A DNA stretch of 64,000 nucleotides. Source: Sphingomonas aliaeris. GTDB lineage: Bacteria > Pseudomonadota > Alphaproteobacteria > Sphingomonadales > Sphingomonadaceae. The stretch spans positions 2,110,501-2,174,500 of the forward strand of contig NZ_CP061035.1 in NCBI RefSeq assembly GCF_016743815.1, in the 5' to 3' direction. A program made the position numbers and the translations under genes. The notes under the pieces were generated by a model. That model worked only from the letters and a program-made list of their open reading frames with translations, searched no databases and was not told the origin of the DNA. How positions within the stretch are numbered: the stretch's first letter is position 1; the number at the start of each line of letters is the position of its first letter. Positions 46,853 through 54,987 of this stretch are shown here, piece by piece.

Positions 46853-48112
46853 CTATTTAGGACGCCTGCTTGGAGCGGGGGCGACATAGCTCGCTTTGAC
46901 ACGTTCCGCGGCTTCCATGACCCGCAGCACGTTGTTGCCGGCCAGCTTGGCGATATCCGTATCGCTCCAGCCGCGACGCATCAGTTCGGCCAGCAATGCC
47001 GGATACGTCGCCACGTCGGTCAACCCCGCCGGCAGGGTTTCGCCGACACCATCGAAGTCCGACCCCAGCCCGACATGATCGACCCCCGCGACGCGCGCGA
47101 CATGTTCGATATGATCGGCCACCTGCGACAGCGTCACGACGGGCGCCGGGTTGGCCTTCAGCCACGCTGCATAATCCGCCGCCGCCTTCTCCGGCTGACC
47201 GATGTCCAGACCGTCGAACGGCGGCGAATTCAGCCGCGTCTTTTCAGCGGCAGAATCCGCCGACCAGCGTCGATAGGCATCCGATACGTAAGCCGGCGCA
47301 TAATTGACCATCACGACGCCATTATTGCCCCTGATCAGCTTCAGGACCGCGTCGGACACGTTGCGCGGGTGATCGTCGATCGCGCGCGCGCTGGAATGCG
47401 AATAGATGACCGGCGCCTTCGTCACGGCGAGCGCATCGCGCATCGTCGCCTCGCTGACATGACTGAGATCCACCAGCATACCCAAGCGATTGAGTTCGAG
47501 CACGACCTTGCGTCCGAAGTCGGTCAGCCCCTTATGTTCGGGATTGTCGGTCGCGGAATCCGCCCAGGAGATGGTACGGGAATGGGTCAGGGTCAGGTAC
47601 CCAGCCCCCAGCGCGGCATAGCTGCGCAATACCGACAAATTTTCGTCGATCTGTCCGCCGCCCTCGACGCCGATCAAGCTCGCGATACGGCCAGACGCAT
47701 GCGCGCGCCGAACGTCCGCCGCCGTCCGTGCCATCACGAACGTCTGCGGATAACGCGCGGCGATCGCGTGAACGAGATCGATCTGCTCCAACGTCTGTTC
47801 GACCTGCTCCTTGCCCGGCAGCGCGGACGAGACCCATACGGACCAGAACTGCCCGCCGACCATACCTTTGCGAAGCCGGGCGATGTCGGTGTTGTATCGC
47901 ACCGGACGGCGCGACAGATCGTTCAGATCCATCGTCCAGCGGGCCTCGCCCTCGCGCTCGCGCAGGGCTTCGGGCCAGTCGTTATGGCCGTCGATCAGCG
48001 GCGTCGTCCGCAACACGCGGGCGACGCGCGCGGCGTAATCCTGCGCTGCCGCCGGAAGTGGAAGCGCAGTGAACAGCAATGTGGCGCCCAGCCACCGGAC
48101 AGCTTTTCTCAT
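46853..48112 (-). CDS. M19 membrane dipeptidase with canonical metal site
   Basis: 419-residue exported zinc dipeptidase (signal peptide about 1-22, ending PAAAQD). All expected ligands are present: DGHND, the bridging Glu in GVEGGGQ, and the two His in LVDLSHVSE and VIYSHSSARAIDDHPRN; FDGVG near the C-terminus fits too. Renal-dipeptidase relatives cleave many dipeptides including ones with a C-terminal D-residue, which suits this locus. It overlaps the regulator gene by four bases (ATGA). Confidence 0.92.
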   Translation of the reverse strand: MRKAVRWLGATLLFTALPLPAAAQDYAARVARVLRTTPLIDGHNDWPEALREREGEARWTMDLNDLSRRPVRYNTDIARLRKGMVGGQFWSVWVSSALPGKEQVEQTLEQIDLVHAIAARYPQTFVMARTAADVRRAHASGRIASLIGVEGGGQIDENLSVLRSYAALGAGYLTLTHSRTISWADSATDNPEHKGLTDFGRKVVLELNRLGMLVDLSHVSEATMRDALAVTKAPVIYSHSSARAIDDHPRNVSDAVLKLIRGNNGVVMVNYAPAYVSDAYRRWSADSAAEKTRLNSPPFDGLDIGQPEKAAADYAAWLKANPAPVVTLSQVADHIEHVARVAGVDHVGLGSDFDGVGETLPAGLTDVATYPALLAELMRRGWSDTDIAKLAGNNVLRVMEAAERVKASYVAPAPSRRPK

Positions 48113-48825
48113 CGACGCTTCCGTGTCCGGCTAACGCCATCGCCCGGGGCATCGTTTTCGTTCACCGCAACTGCACTTTGACGCTGCTCCTCGTGCACCC
48201 TCAGTAACGATTCCATCAATTCTTCCTCACTGCTGGACATAACTGCAAGCACCTCCGCTTCGTCGCACCCCTCGGCCGCCAGATAGGCATGGCCCATGCT
48301 CGAATCGATATAGAGTGCCTGCCCCGGACCAAGCGTGACGGCGTCGTAAAATTCGGTCTGCACGACGACTTTCCCGCTCAGAACGTAGAGAAACTCCTCG
48401 CCGCTGTGATGCACCAGATCGCCGAACTGTTCGGGCGATCTCGCGCGGATCTTTGTGATGACGGGGACCATCCGCTTGCGACGCAGTTCGGTACATAGAT
48501 AATAATAGTCGTAATTCGGCGTCTCAATCCGCACTGATCTCGCCATGTCGCTCAGGCTGCGGCGCGCGGTAACCGACTGGGTCGGCTCGACTTCTGCCTC
48601 AGCGAACAGCTCCGACATTCTCAATCCAAGACGTTGGCCGAGCAATTGCAGCTTGTCGTACGTCAGGGTCAGACGGTCATGCTCGATCTTGGACAAGGTC
48701 GAGACGGGAATACCGGTCTTCGCACTCATCTCTTTAAGCGTCCAACCCTCGCGTGAGCGCATGCCGCGGAGCAGGGCACCTAAAGTGGGTGGGTTTGATG
48801 ACACGAGAATCCTTTCGCTCGCCAT
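48109..48825 (-). CDS. XRE-cupin transcription regulator
   Basis: 238 residues. An N-terminal helix-turn-helix of the XRE type (about 15-70, LKEMSAKTGIPVSTLSKIEHDRL) is followed by a cupin sensor domain (about 120-200, with HHSGEEFLYVLSGKV and GPGQALYIDSSMGHAYL). Regulators of this architecture control amino-acid and peptide catabolism (for example PuuR-like and SutR-like proteins). It is divergent from dgcA, and two copies of the candidate operator lie between them, so it probably controls itself, dgcA and other island promoters. Confidence 0.9.
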   Translation of the reverse strand: MASERILVSSNPPTLGALLRGMRSREGWTLKEMSAKTGIPVSTLSKIEHDRLTLTYDKLQLLGQRLGLRMSELFAEAEVEPTQSVTARRSLSDMARSVRIETPNYDYYYLCTELRRKRMVPVITKIRARSPEQFGDLVHHSGEEFLYVLSGKVVVQTEFYDAVTLGPGQALYIDSSMGHAYLAAEGCDEAEVLAVMSSSEEELMESLLRVHEEQRQSAVAVNENDAPGDGVSRTRKRR

Positions 48826-48865
48826 TGACGATCTCTCCGATCAGGATAAGGTAGTCCTAATCAGA
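48825..48865. promoter_or_regulatory. Paired candidate operators in the regulator/dgcA divergent promoter
   Basis: TTGACG (48825-48830) begins at the regulator start codon and could be a -35 for dgcA. TCCGATCAGGA at 48836-48846 (TCCTGATCGGA on the minus strand) and TCCTAATCAGA at 48855-48865 on the plus strand form a diverging pair 19 bases apart centre to centre. This is the only place with two copies, as expected for the regulator's own control site. Confidence 0.6.
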
Positions 48866-49047
48866 TATTTCATACATCCTACCGGACCCGGTCGGATGCG
48901 GCAATGGCCAAGGGGGGGATGGGCATGTGCGAGGCCGGGACCTGTCGGCTACGCTTTGCAGCGATCCGTTTCCGATACGGCACGTAGCGGGATCTGCCGC
49001 ACGTTCGATCCTATTCACGACTTTATCGCCATAACAGGAAACCATTG

Positions 49048-50061
49048 ATGGGCAGTCTAAAACTCGACGTCGCGACTAATGTGCTTCGGTTGGCACAGCC
49101 GTTCCGCATCTCCGGATACGTATTTGAAACTGCAGAGGTGTTGATCGTCACTCTCCGGGATGACGAATATCGGGGGCATGGCGAAGGCGCTGGCGCCTAT
49201 TACCTTGGCGACGATCTCGATCATATGCGGGAAGCGGTCGAAACCGCGCGCGCGGCAATCGAGTCGGGGCCGACGCGTGAGGAGCTTCGCTCCATCATGC
49301 CGGCTGGCGGCGCGCGCAATGCGGTGGACGCTGCTTTGTGGGACCTGGAGGCGGCGCGGACCGGACGGCCCGTCTGGCAACTGGCCGGCCTGACGGAGGC
49401 ACCCCGTCCGATCGTCACCACCTTCACCGTCAGCGCCGATACGCCGGAAGCCATGGCCGCACGCGCGACAAGCTATGCCGGGGCAAAGTCGATCAAGATC
49501 AAGCTGACCGGCGAGCTCGACCTCGACCTCGCGCGCGTCGCCGCGATCCGGGCTGCGCGGCCCTACGTCTGGCTGGGGGTCGACGGCAATCAGGGCTTCG
49601 TTCGTGGCGATCTGGATGCGCTCGTCAACGGTTTGCTTCCGCACGATATCGCTTTGCTCGAACAACCGCTCGCGCGCGGCCGCGACGCCGAGCTGGAGGA
49701 CTTCCAATCCCCGATACCGGTAGCGGGCGACGAAAGCCTGCTGACGCTAGCCGATGTCGCGGGCGCGGTGGGCCGGTTCGATGTCGTGAATATCAAACTC
49801 GACAAGTGCGGCGGGTTGACCGAGGGGCTGTTGATGGCCGCCGAAGCGCGGCGGCTCGGCCTTGGGGTCATGGTCGGTACGATGATCGGCACCAGCCTGG
49901 CGACGGCGCCCGGCTTCGTGTTGGGCCAGATTGCGGACCTGGTCGATCTGGATGGCCCGACGTTCCTGGCGCAGGATCGCACCCCCGGCGTCGTCTACGC
50001 AGATGGAACGCTCTACGCGCCGGATACCGTCTGGGGCGGTGCTCGCGACACGGCGAAATGA
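49048..50061 (+). CDS. dgcA: N-acetyl-D-glutamate racemase DgcA (dipeptide-epimerase-like)
   Basis: 337-residue enolase-superfamily enzyme. The catalytic KxK is K150-IK152, metal ligands are D179 (GVDGNQG), E205 (LLEQPL) and D228 (AGDES), and the second catalytic Lys is K250 (NIKLDKCGG). ATG at 49048 has an AGGAAAC ribosome site. Annotated classically as L-Ala-D/L-Glu epimerase; in species that also carry DgcN the enzyme has been shown to racemise N-acetyl-D-Glu. Both activities suit the locus, and sequence alone does not exclude the epimerase role. Overlaps the transporter gene (ATGA). Confidence 0.85.
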   Translation: MGSLKLDVATNVLRLAQPFRISGYVFETAEVLIVTLRDDEYRGHGEGAGAYYLGDDLDHMREAVETARAAIESGPTREELRSIMPAGGARNAVDAALWDLEAARTGRPVWQLAGLTEAPRPIVTTFTVSADTPEAMAARATSYAGAKSIKIKLTGELDLDLARVAAIRAARPYVWLGVDGNQGFVRGDLDALVNGLLPHDIALLEQPLARGRDAELEDFQSPIPVAGDESLLTLADVAGAVGRFDVVNIKLDKCGGLTEGLLMAAEARRLGLGVMVGTMIGTSLATAPGFVLGQIADLVDLDGPTFLAQDRTPGVVYADGTLYAPDTVWGGARDTAK

Positions 50062-51344
50062 CACGCGAGCCCACATGGTTCGGTCAGCCACGCGGCCTGA
50101 CGATCCTGTTCCTGACGAACATGTGGGAGCAATTCTCCTATTACGGCATGCGTGCCCTGCTGGTCTATTACATGACCAAGCAGTTGCTGATCGCACAAGG
50201 CACCGCCTCGATCATCTTCGGCGTTTACACGGCGTGCGCCTATTTCACCCCGATCATCGGGGGCGTCATCGCCGACCGGCTTCTGGGGAAGCGCCGCGCG
50301 ATCGTGATCGGCGGTTCGATCATGGCCGCCGGCCATTTCATGATGACGTTCGAACCCTTATTCTACGTTGCGCTGGCGACGATCGCATTGGGCAATGGCC
50401 TGTTCCTGCCCAGCCTGCCGAGCCAGATCGACGATCTCTACGCACCCGGCGATCCGCGGGTCGGCTGGGCGTACAACGTCTATTATGTCGGCGTGAACAT
50501 CGGTGGTTTTCTGGCGCCGCTGATCTGCGGCACACTCGGCGAACTTTATGGCTGGCATTGGGGGTTCGGCGCCGCGGGGATCGGGATGCTGGTCGGCCTG
50601 TGCATCTATCTGTGGGGACAGCGCTATCTTCCGGCGCAGGCCCTGCATCCCAGGGTCGAGCGCGGGGCGCTGCCCCAAGTGCGGTTCCCACGGGAGATAT
50701 TCCTGCTGCTGGCTGCGATCGCGCTGGCGGTGACGGTTTTCCGGAGCGCCTATGAACAGGTCGGCAATACGGTCGCGCTCTGGGCGGATATCGGCGTCGA
50801 TCGCACCACGCCTGTCGGTACGATCCCGATGACCTGGTTTCAGGCGCTCAACCCGTTGCTGGTCATGGTGATGACGCCGCCGCTACTTGCGATCTGGCGA
50901 AATCGCGCCGCTGCCGGACGGATCGAGCGGCCGGCGCGCAAGATGGCGCTGGGCGCGGCGGTCGTCGCGGGGGCTTATGTATTGCTCGGCCTGCTGGAAC
51001 TCGCGGGCAGCCCGAGCCACTGGTCGTGGCTGGCCGCGTTCTTCGTCGTGCTGACGTTCGGTGAACTGTACATCCTGCCGACGGGTCTGGGCCTGTTCGC
51101 TCGACTGGCACCTGCGGGGCTTGGCGCGACGACCGTCGCCGCCTGGTATCTAGCGACCTTTGCGGGGAGCCTGGCCGCCGGCCTGGTCGGCACGCTGTGG
51201 AGCCGCGTCGATCATTCGACCTACTTTTTCCTGCTTGCCGCTTTGGGCGGTATCGCCGCGCTGATGCTGCGCGCGATCGACCCGTTCGAACGCGTGGTGG
51301 AGGAAAGACGTCTGCACGACAAGGTCGACACAAGCGCGGTTTGA
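50058..51344 (+). CDS. POT-family peptide:proton symporter
   Basis: 428-residue major-facilitator protein of the POT/PTR2 family with about 12 transmembrane segments. The helix-1 motif WEQFSYYGMRALLVYYM corresponds to ExxERFxYY, with Gln in place of Arg, a notable change at a residue tied to proton coupling. GVYTACAYFTPIIGGVIAD matches the second family signature. Coupled to dgcA by an ATGA overlap; it should bring di- or tripeptides made by the periplasmic hydrolases into the cytoplasm. Confidence 0.88.
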   Translation: MTREPTWFGQPRGLTILFLTNMWEQFSYYGMRALLVYYMTKQLLIAQGTASIIFGVYTACAYFTPIIGGVIADRLLGKRRAIVIGGSIMAAGHFMMTFEPLFYVALATIALGNGLFLPSLPSQIDDLYAPGDPRVGWAYNVYYVGVNIGGFLAPLICGTLGELYGWHWGFGAAGIGMLVGLCIYLWGQRYLPAQALHPRVERGALPQVRFPREIFLLLAAIALAVTVFRSAYEQVGNTVALWADIGVDRTTPVGTIPMTWFQALNPLLVMVMTPPLLAIWRNRAAAGRIERPARKMALGAAVVAGAYVLLGLLELAGSPSHWSWLAAFFVVLTFGELYILPTGLGLFARLAPAGLGATTVAAWYLATFAGSLAAGLVGTLWSRVDHSTYFFLLAALGGIAALMLRAIDPFERVVEERRLHDKVDTSAV

Positions 51345-51361
51345 TGCCGGCCGTGACCGAC

Positions 51362-52879
51362 TTACTTCGCGCGCTCCATCGACAGGATCGACCGTGCGAT
51401 CGCTATCGCATCCCACAGGTTTCCCAGCCGCAGGTTCTCGTCCTCGGCATGTTGATTGTTGTCGGCATTCGCGACGGCGACTGTGACGCTTGGTGCGCCG
51501 AGCACCTCGCGCAGGACATAAAGCGGCAGGCTCCCACCGAGCGAGGGCAGGACGACCGTATCGCGCTCGACCCGCTTGACCGCCGCGATCACGTCGAGCG
51601 CGAGCGGGTGGTCGAGAGGGGTGCGTTCGGCATTGTACCCACCGTCCGTAGTCACCTTCGCCAGACGGACGTGCGCCGCGCGTTCGGCCAGGGTCGGATC
51701 ACGATCGATCACTTCGAAACCGAACGAGCGGATATGCGCAACCAGCCTGTCGAACTGCCGCCGATAATCGTTTCCCGCCACCAGCCGCATATCCAGCGTC
51801 GCGGTCGCGGTCGATGGAATGACGTTCCGAGCGCGCGACCCGACATCCGCGCTGCGGATGCCGTCGATGTTGAGCGAGGGCAATTGTACCGCCTCCGCCA
51901 CCGGTACGCCGCCGCCTTCGCTGCGCCCGAGCGCGAGATCCGCCTTCAGCTTCGCATCGGTGTTCGGGATGGCGGCAAGCGCCTTGCGTTCCTTCGCAGT
52001 GAACGGCGTTATGCCGTCGTAAAAGCCCTTGATCGTCACCTTGCCATCGCGATCCTTCATCGACGCGAGCAACTGAGCGAGATCCATCGCCGGGTTCGGC
52101 GCCCAGTTTCCGTAATGACCGCTGTGGAGCGGTCGCGACGGACCGTAGACGGTGATCTCCGCGCCGACGACGCCGCGTACGCCAAGCACCACCTGTTTCG
52201 CACCCGACGGATTTGCGGGTCCGTCGAATATGATCCAGCCGTCCGATTTGAGCAGCGCGCGGTTGGCACCGATTATGCCCGCCAGATGCGGTGATCCCGC
52301 CTCTTCCTCGCCTTCGAAAACGAGCTTGAGATTGAAAGCCGGCCGTTTGCCTTCGCTACGTAGGCGATCGACCGCAGCGAGGATTGCCATGATGCCCGCC
52401 TTATCGTCGGAAGCCGAACGTCCGTAGAGGCGCCAGTCCGGATCCAGCCGGGCGCGCTTCCAGTCGAGGACCGGTTTGCCGCCGCGGTCCAGCCGGTCCG
52501 AATAGAGTTTCGGTTCGAAGGGACGGGTCGACTTCCAGTCCTCCGGGGTGACCGCCTGCCCATCATAGTGCGCATAGAGGACGAGCGTGCGCGATGCTCC
52601 CGGCACCTTCCACTCGCCATATACGGCAGGAGGAACCGACGGATCCGCGCCTTTCAGTAACTGCGGCCTGAGGCCGCGGCGGGCCATCATCGCGACCAGC
52701 GCTTCGGCGTTGCGGCGAATACCGGCCGTATCCGCCGCGACGTTGTGGATCGCGAGGAACTGGATATATTCGTCTAGGATTGCAGCCTGTTCGCTCTCGC
52801 CGAACAGCGGTGTCTGCGCGACAGCCGGCGACAGAGGAGATGCAACCGCCACCGCGGCGGCCAGCCATTCCCACATCAT
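51362..52879 (-). CDS. Exported M20 metallopeptidase
   Basis: 505 residues; signal peptide about 1-21 (LSPAVAQT). M20 family metal ligands: H in VLYAHYDGQ, D in GRSASDDKAG, the EE pair in FEGEEEAGSPH, and a late His in DNNQHAEDENLR. The dimerisation insert runs about 230-400. It is a dipeptidase/carboxypeptidase-type enzyme. The ATG overlaps the stop of the upstream deacylase (ATGA). It ends 17 bases from the convergent POT gene. Confidence 0.9.
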   Translation of the reverse strand: MMWEWLAAAVAVASPLSPAVAQTPLFGESEQAAILDEYIQFLAIHNVAADTAGIRRNAEALVAMMARRGLRPQLLKGADPSVPPAVYGEWKVPGASRTLVLYAHYDGQAVTPEDWKSTRPFEPKLYSDRLDRGGKPVLDWKRARLDPDWRLYGRSASDDKAGIMAILAAVDRLRSEGKRPAFNLKLVFEGEEEAGSPHLAGIIGANRALLKSDGWIIFDGPANPSGAKQVVLGVRGVVGAEITVYGPSRPLHSGHYGNWAPNPAMDLAQLLASMKDRDGKVTIKGFYDGITPFTAKERKALAAIPNTDAKLKADLALGRSEGGGVPVAEAVQLPSLNIDGIRSADVGSRARNVIPSTATATLDMRLVAGNDYRRQFDRLVAHIRSFGFEVIDRDPTLAERAAHVRLAKVTTDGGYNAERTPLDHPLALDVIAAVKRVERDTVVLPSLGGSLPLYVLREVLGAPSVTVAVANADNNQHAEDENLRLGNLWDAIAIARSILSMERAK

Positions 52880-54795
52880 TTAGGAATACCGATCATATCG
52901 GCGCCGCCGTCCAGTTGTACGACGAGCGTCGGCTTCGCCTTGCCGCTGCTCGTATCGGCCTCATCCAGCGTCACCATCGCCGCATGCCATTTGCCTGCGG
53001 GATCGCGAAGGATCGCGGTGACGCTGGTCCACCCCTTGGCGTTTTGCAGCGTTCCGATACGCTCCGTGCTCCAGATTGTGCCGGACCGTACGTCCGTCAG
53101 CGTCAGCTTGCCTGATGCCGCACGCTGCCCGGGTTGCTGCCGCAGCGATACCGCGACGGTATAGCTTTTATCGTGGCCGCCTACGTCTCCAGTCACTTGC
53201 AAGCCCCTGGCCATCGTGGCCGGCGTCATCGGGCGGCTCGGCATGTGCCGGGTGCGCAGCACCACCTCGCCCGTCTTCGTCGCGGTCGATCGCCCTTCGC
53301 GCAACGCGACGATGCCGTTTACGACCACGTAGCGCACGCCCTCGGATGGCTTGGTCGGTTCCTGATAGGTCGCATGATCGCGGATCGTACGCGGATCGAA
53401 CACCGCGATATCCGCGGCCATGCCCGGCGCCAGATATCCCCGGTCGTTCATGCCGATGATCGCCGCCGGCAGCGCCGTCATCTTGCGGATCGCGTCCTCC
53501 AGCGTCAGTACCTTCTGTTCGCGGACGTAATGGCCCAGCACGCGCGGGAATGAGCCCCAGCCGCGCGGATGTCCCTTCTGGCCGATCGATGCGCCGCAAT
53601 CGCAAGCCATGGCGCTGTTGCGATATTTCAGGAACGCAATGACATCTTCCTCCTTGCCGAAGCGCAGGATAGCCGAATGCTCTTGCTGCTCCAGTAGGCG
53701 GATCACGGCCTCGCCGGGACGAACGTTCATTTCCCTGACGATGTCCGCGAATTCTCGCCCCATGTTGAACAAATAGATGCCATCGGGACCATTCCAGCGC
53801 CGCTTCATCGCGGTCTCGGTTTCGGTGGCGATACGCGCTCGCGTCGCGGGATCCGCAAATCGCTTCAGCATCGCGTCGCGACCACCTGCGATGGCCCAGC
53901 CCGGCACGTTCAACGACAGTCCGCTCAAACCGGCGAGATAGGGATAGACGTCGGCTGCGGTATAGGTACCGCGCCTAGTCGCGGCGTCCATAATCGCGAT
54001 GACTGCCGCTGCGTTGCCCTGCTCGGCCCCTTGCGTTTTAATATGCGTGATAACCGGGATCACGCCGGTCTGTTCGCCGATCGCGATGGTTTCCGCCATG
54101 CCCTTGAACGAACTGTAATTTTCTTCGGGCCTGATGCGATCGTGATTGGGAAAATTGGTGCGCCACTTGCCGGCCACCGAAACGACGCCGACCACTTCGT
54201 CGACATGCGCGTAATAGCCGGGTTTATAGTCCAGGCCGGAGGCGACACCCCAAGCCCCGTTCGATAGGTTAAGGTCCAGAATGTCGCGCATCCGGGCGAT
54301 CTCGCCCGACGTGGCGCGGCGATCGTCATTGCCGACGACCTCCGCCCAAGCAGCGTTGAAGCCGATGTACAGCCCGATATTCTCGGCAAGTCCGTTAGCC
54401 GCAAAACCGGCTAATTGCTTCGTGATATCGGTCGTGCCGTGGCCGTCCGCATTGGTGATCTCGGTCGTCACGCCTTGTGTGAGCATGTTGACCGCGGTCG
54501 CCACGGCATCCGGCTGCGCGTGGCTGTGAATATTGATGAAGCCCGGCGCAACGACAAGGCCGTGCGCGTCGATGATGTCGGTCGCGGTGGCCGACCCCAG
54601 ATCGCCAACCGCGGCGATGTGTTTTCCGTCGATAGCGACATCGCCCTTGAATGCCAGAAGACCGCTGCCGTCGACGATCGTCCCGCCGCGGATGATCGTG
54701 TCGTATGTTTGCGCATGAGCAGCATTCGATACCAACGCGGCTGCGGCGCCGAGTACGCCGGACATCACATGGCGAGACATTGCGCGGATCATCAT
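52876..54795 (-). CDS. N-acyl-D-amino-acid deacylase family protein (copy 2)
   Basis: 639 residues with signal peptide (ending NAAHAQ). ATG at 54795 is preferred to an upstream ATG because AGGGG lies six bases before it. Amidohydrolase with intact HSH in FINIHSHAQPD, VITHIKTQG, AADVYPYLAGLSG and RKMTALPAAIIGMNDRG. About 100 extra C-terminal residues form an unrecognised beta-rich domain. Of the three copies this has the best-preserved metal site. First gene of the pair with M20; divergent from receptor 2 with a candidate operator between. Confidence 0.88.
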   Translation of the reverse strand: MMIRAMSRHVMSGVLGAAAALVSNAAHAQTYDTIIRGGTIVDGSGLLAFKGDVAIDGKHIAAVGDLGSATATDIIDAHGLVVAPGFINIHSHAQPDAVATAVNMLTQGVTTEITNADGHGTTDITKQLAGFAANGLAENIGLYIGFNAAWAEVVGNDDRRATSGEIARMRDILDLNLSNGAWGVASGLDYKPGYYAHVDEVVGVVSVAGKWRTNFPNHDRIRPEENYSSFKGMAETIAIGEQTGVIPVITHIKTQGAEQGNAAAVIAIMDAATRRGTYTAADVYPYLAGLSGLSLNVPGWAIAGGRDAMLKRFADPATRARIATETETAMKRRWNGPDGIYLFNMGREFADIVREMNVRPGEAVIRLLEQQEHSAILRFGKEEDVIAFLKYRNSAMACDCGASIGQKGHPRGWGSFPRVLGHYVREQKVLTLEDAIRKMTALPAAIIGMNDRGYLAPGMAADIAVFDPRTIRDHATYQEPTKPSEGVRYVVVNGIVALREGRSTATKTGEVVLRTRHMPSRPMTPATMARGLQVTGDVGGHDKSYTVAVSLRQQPGQRAASGKLTLTDVRSGTIWSTERIGTLQNAKGWTSVTAILRDPAGKWHAAMVTLDEADTSSGKAKPTLVVQLDGGADMIGIPK

Positions 54796-54897
54796 AGAAA
54801 CCCCTACCGACAGCGATGCCCAACTTTGAACCGTCGGCATCCAATCGTATCATGACGAGCCTGCCCGTAGAAGCAAGGCAGTTATTATACCTATTCA

Positions 54898-54908
54898 TCC
54901 TGATCGGA
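54898..54908 (+). promoter_or_regulatory. Candidate operator (receptor 2/deacylase 2 divergent promoter)
   Basis: TCCTGATCGGA exactly matches the minus-strand copy at 48836-48846. A TTATTATACC stretch (54882-54891) just upstream could be a -10 element. The site lies in the 190-base region between two divergent operons. Confidence 0.55.
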
Positions 54909-54987
54909 AAATAGTTCTCTGAAGAGGTTGACGACCTATCGAGTCTCTGACAGCTTCCTCAACATATTAAGAACAGGGGGAAACGTC

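Noticed and set aside
46851..46862. Palindrome TCCTATTTAGGA near the dipeptidase stop codon
   Set aside because: It overlaps the end of a coding region and lacks the ATC core of the operator word; probably chance.
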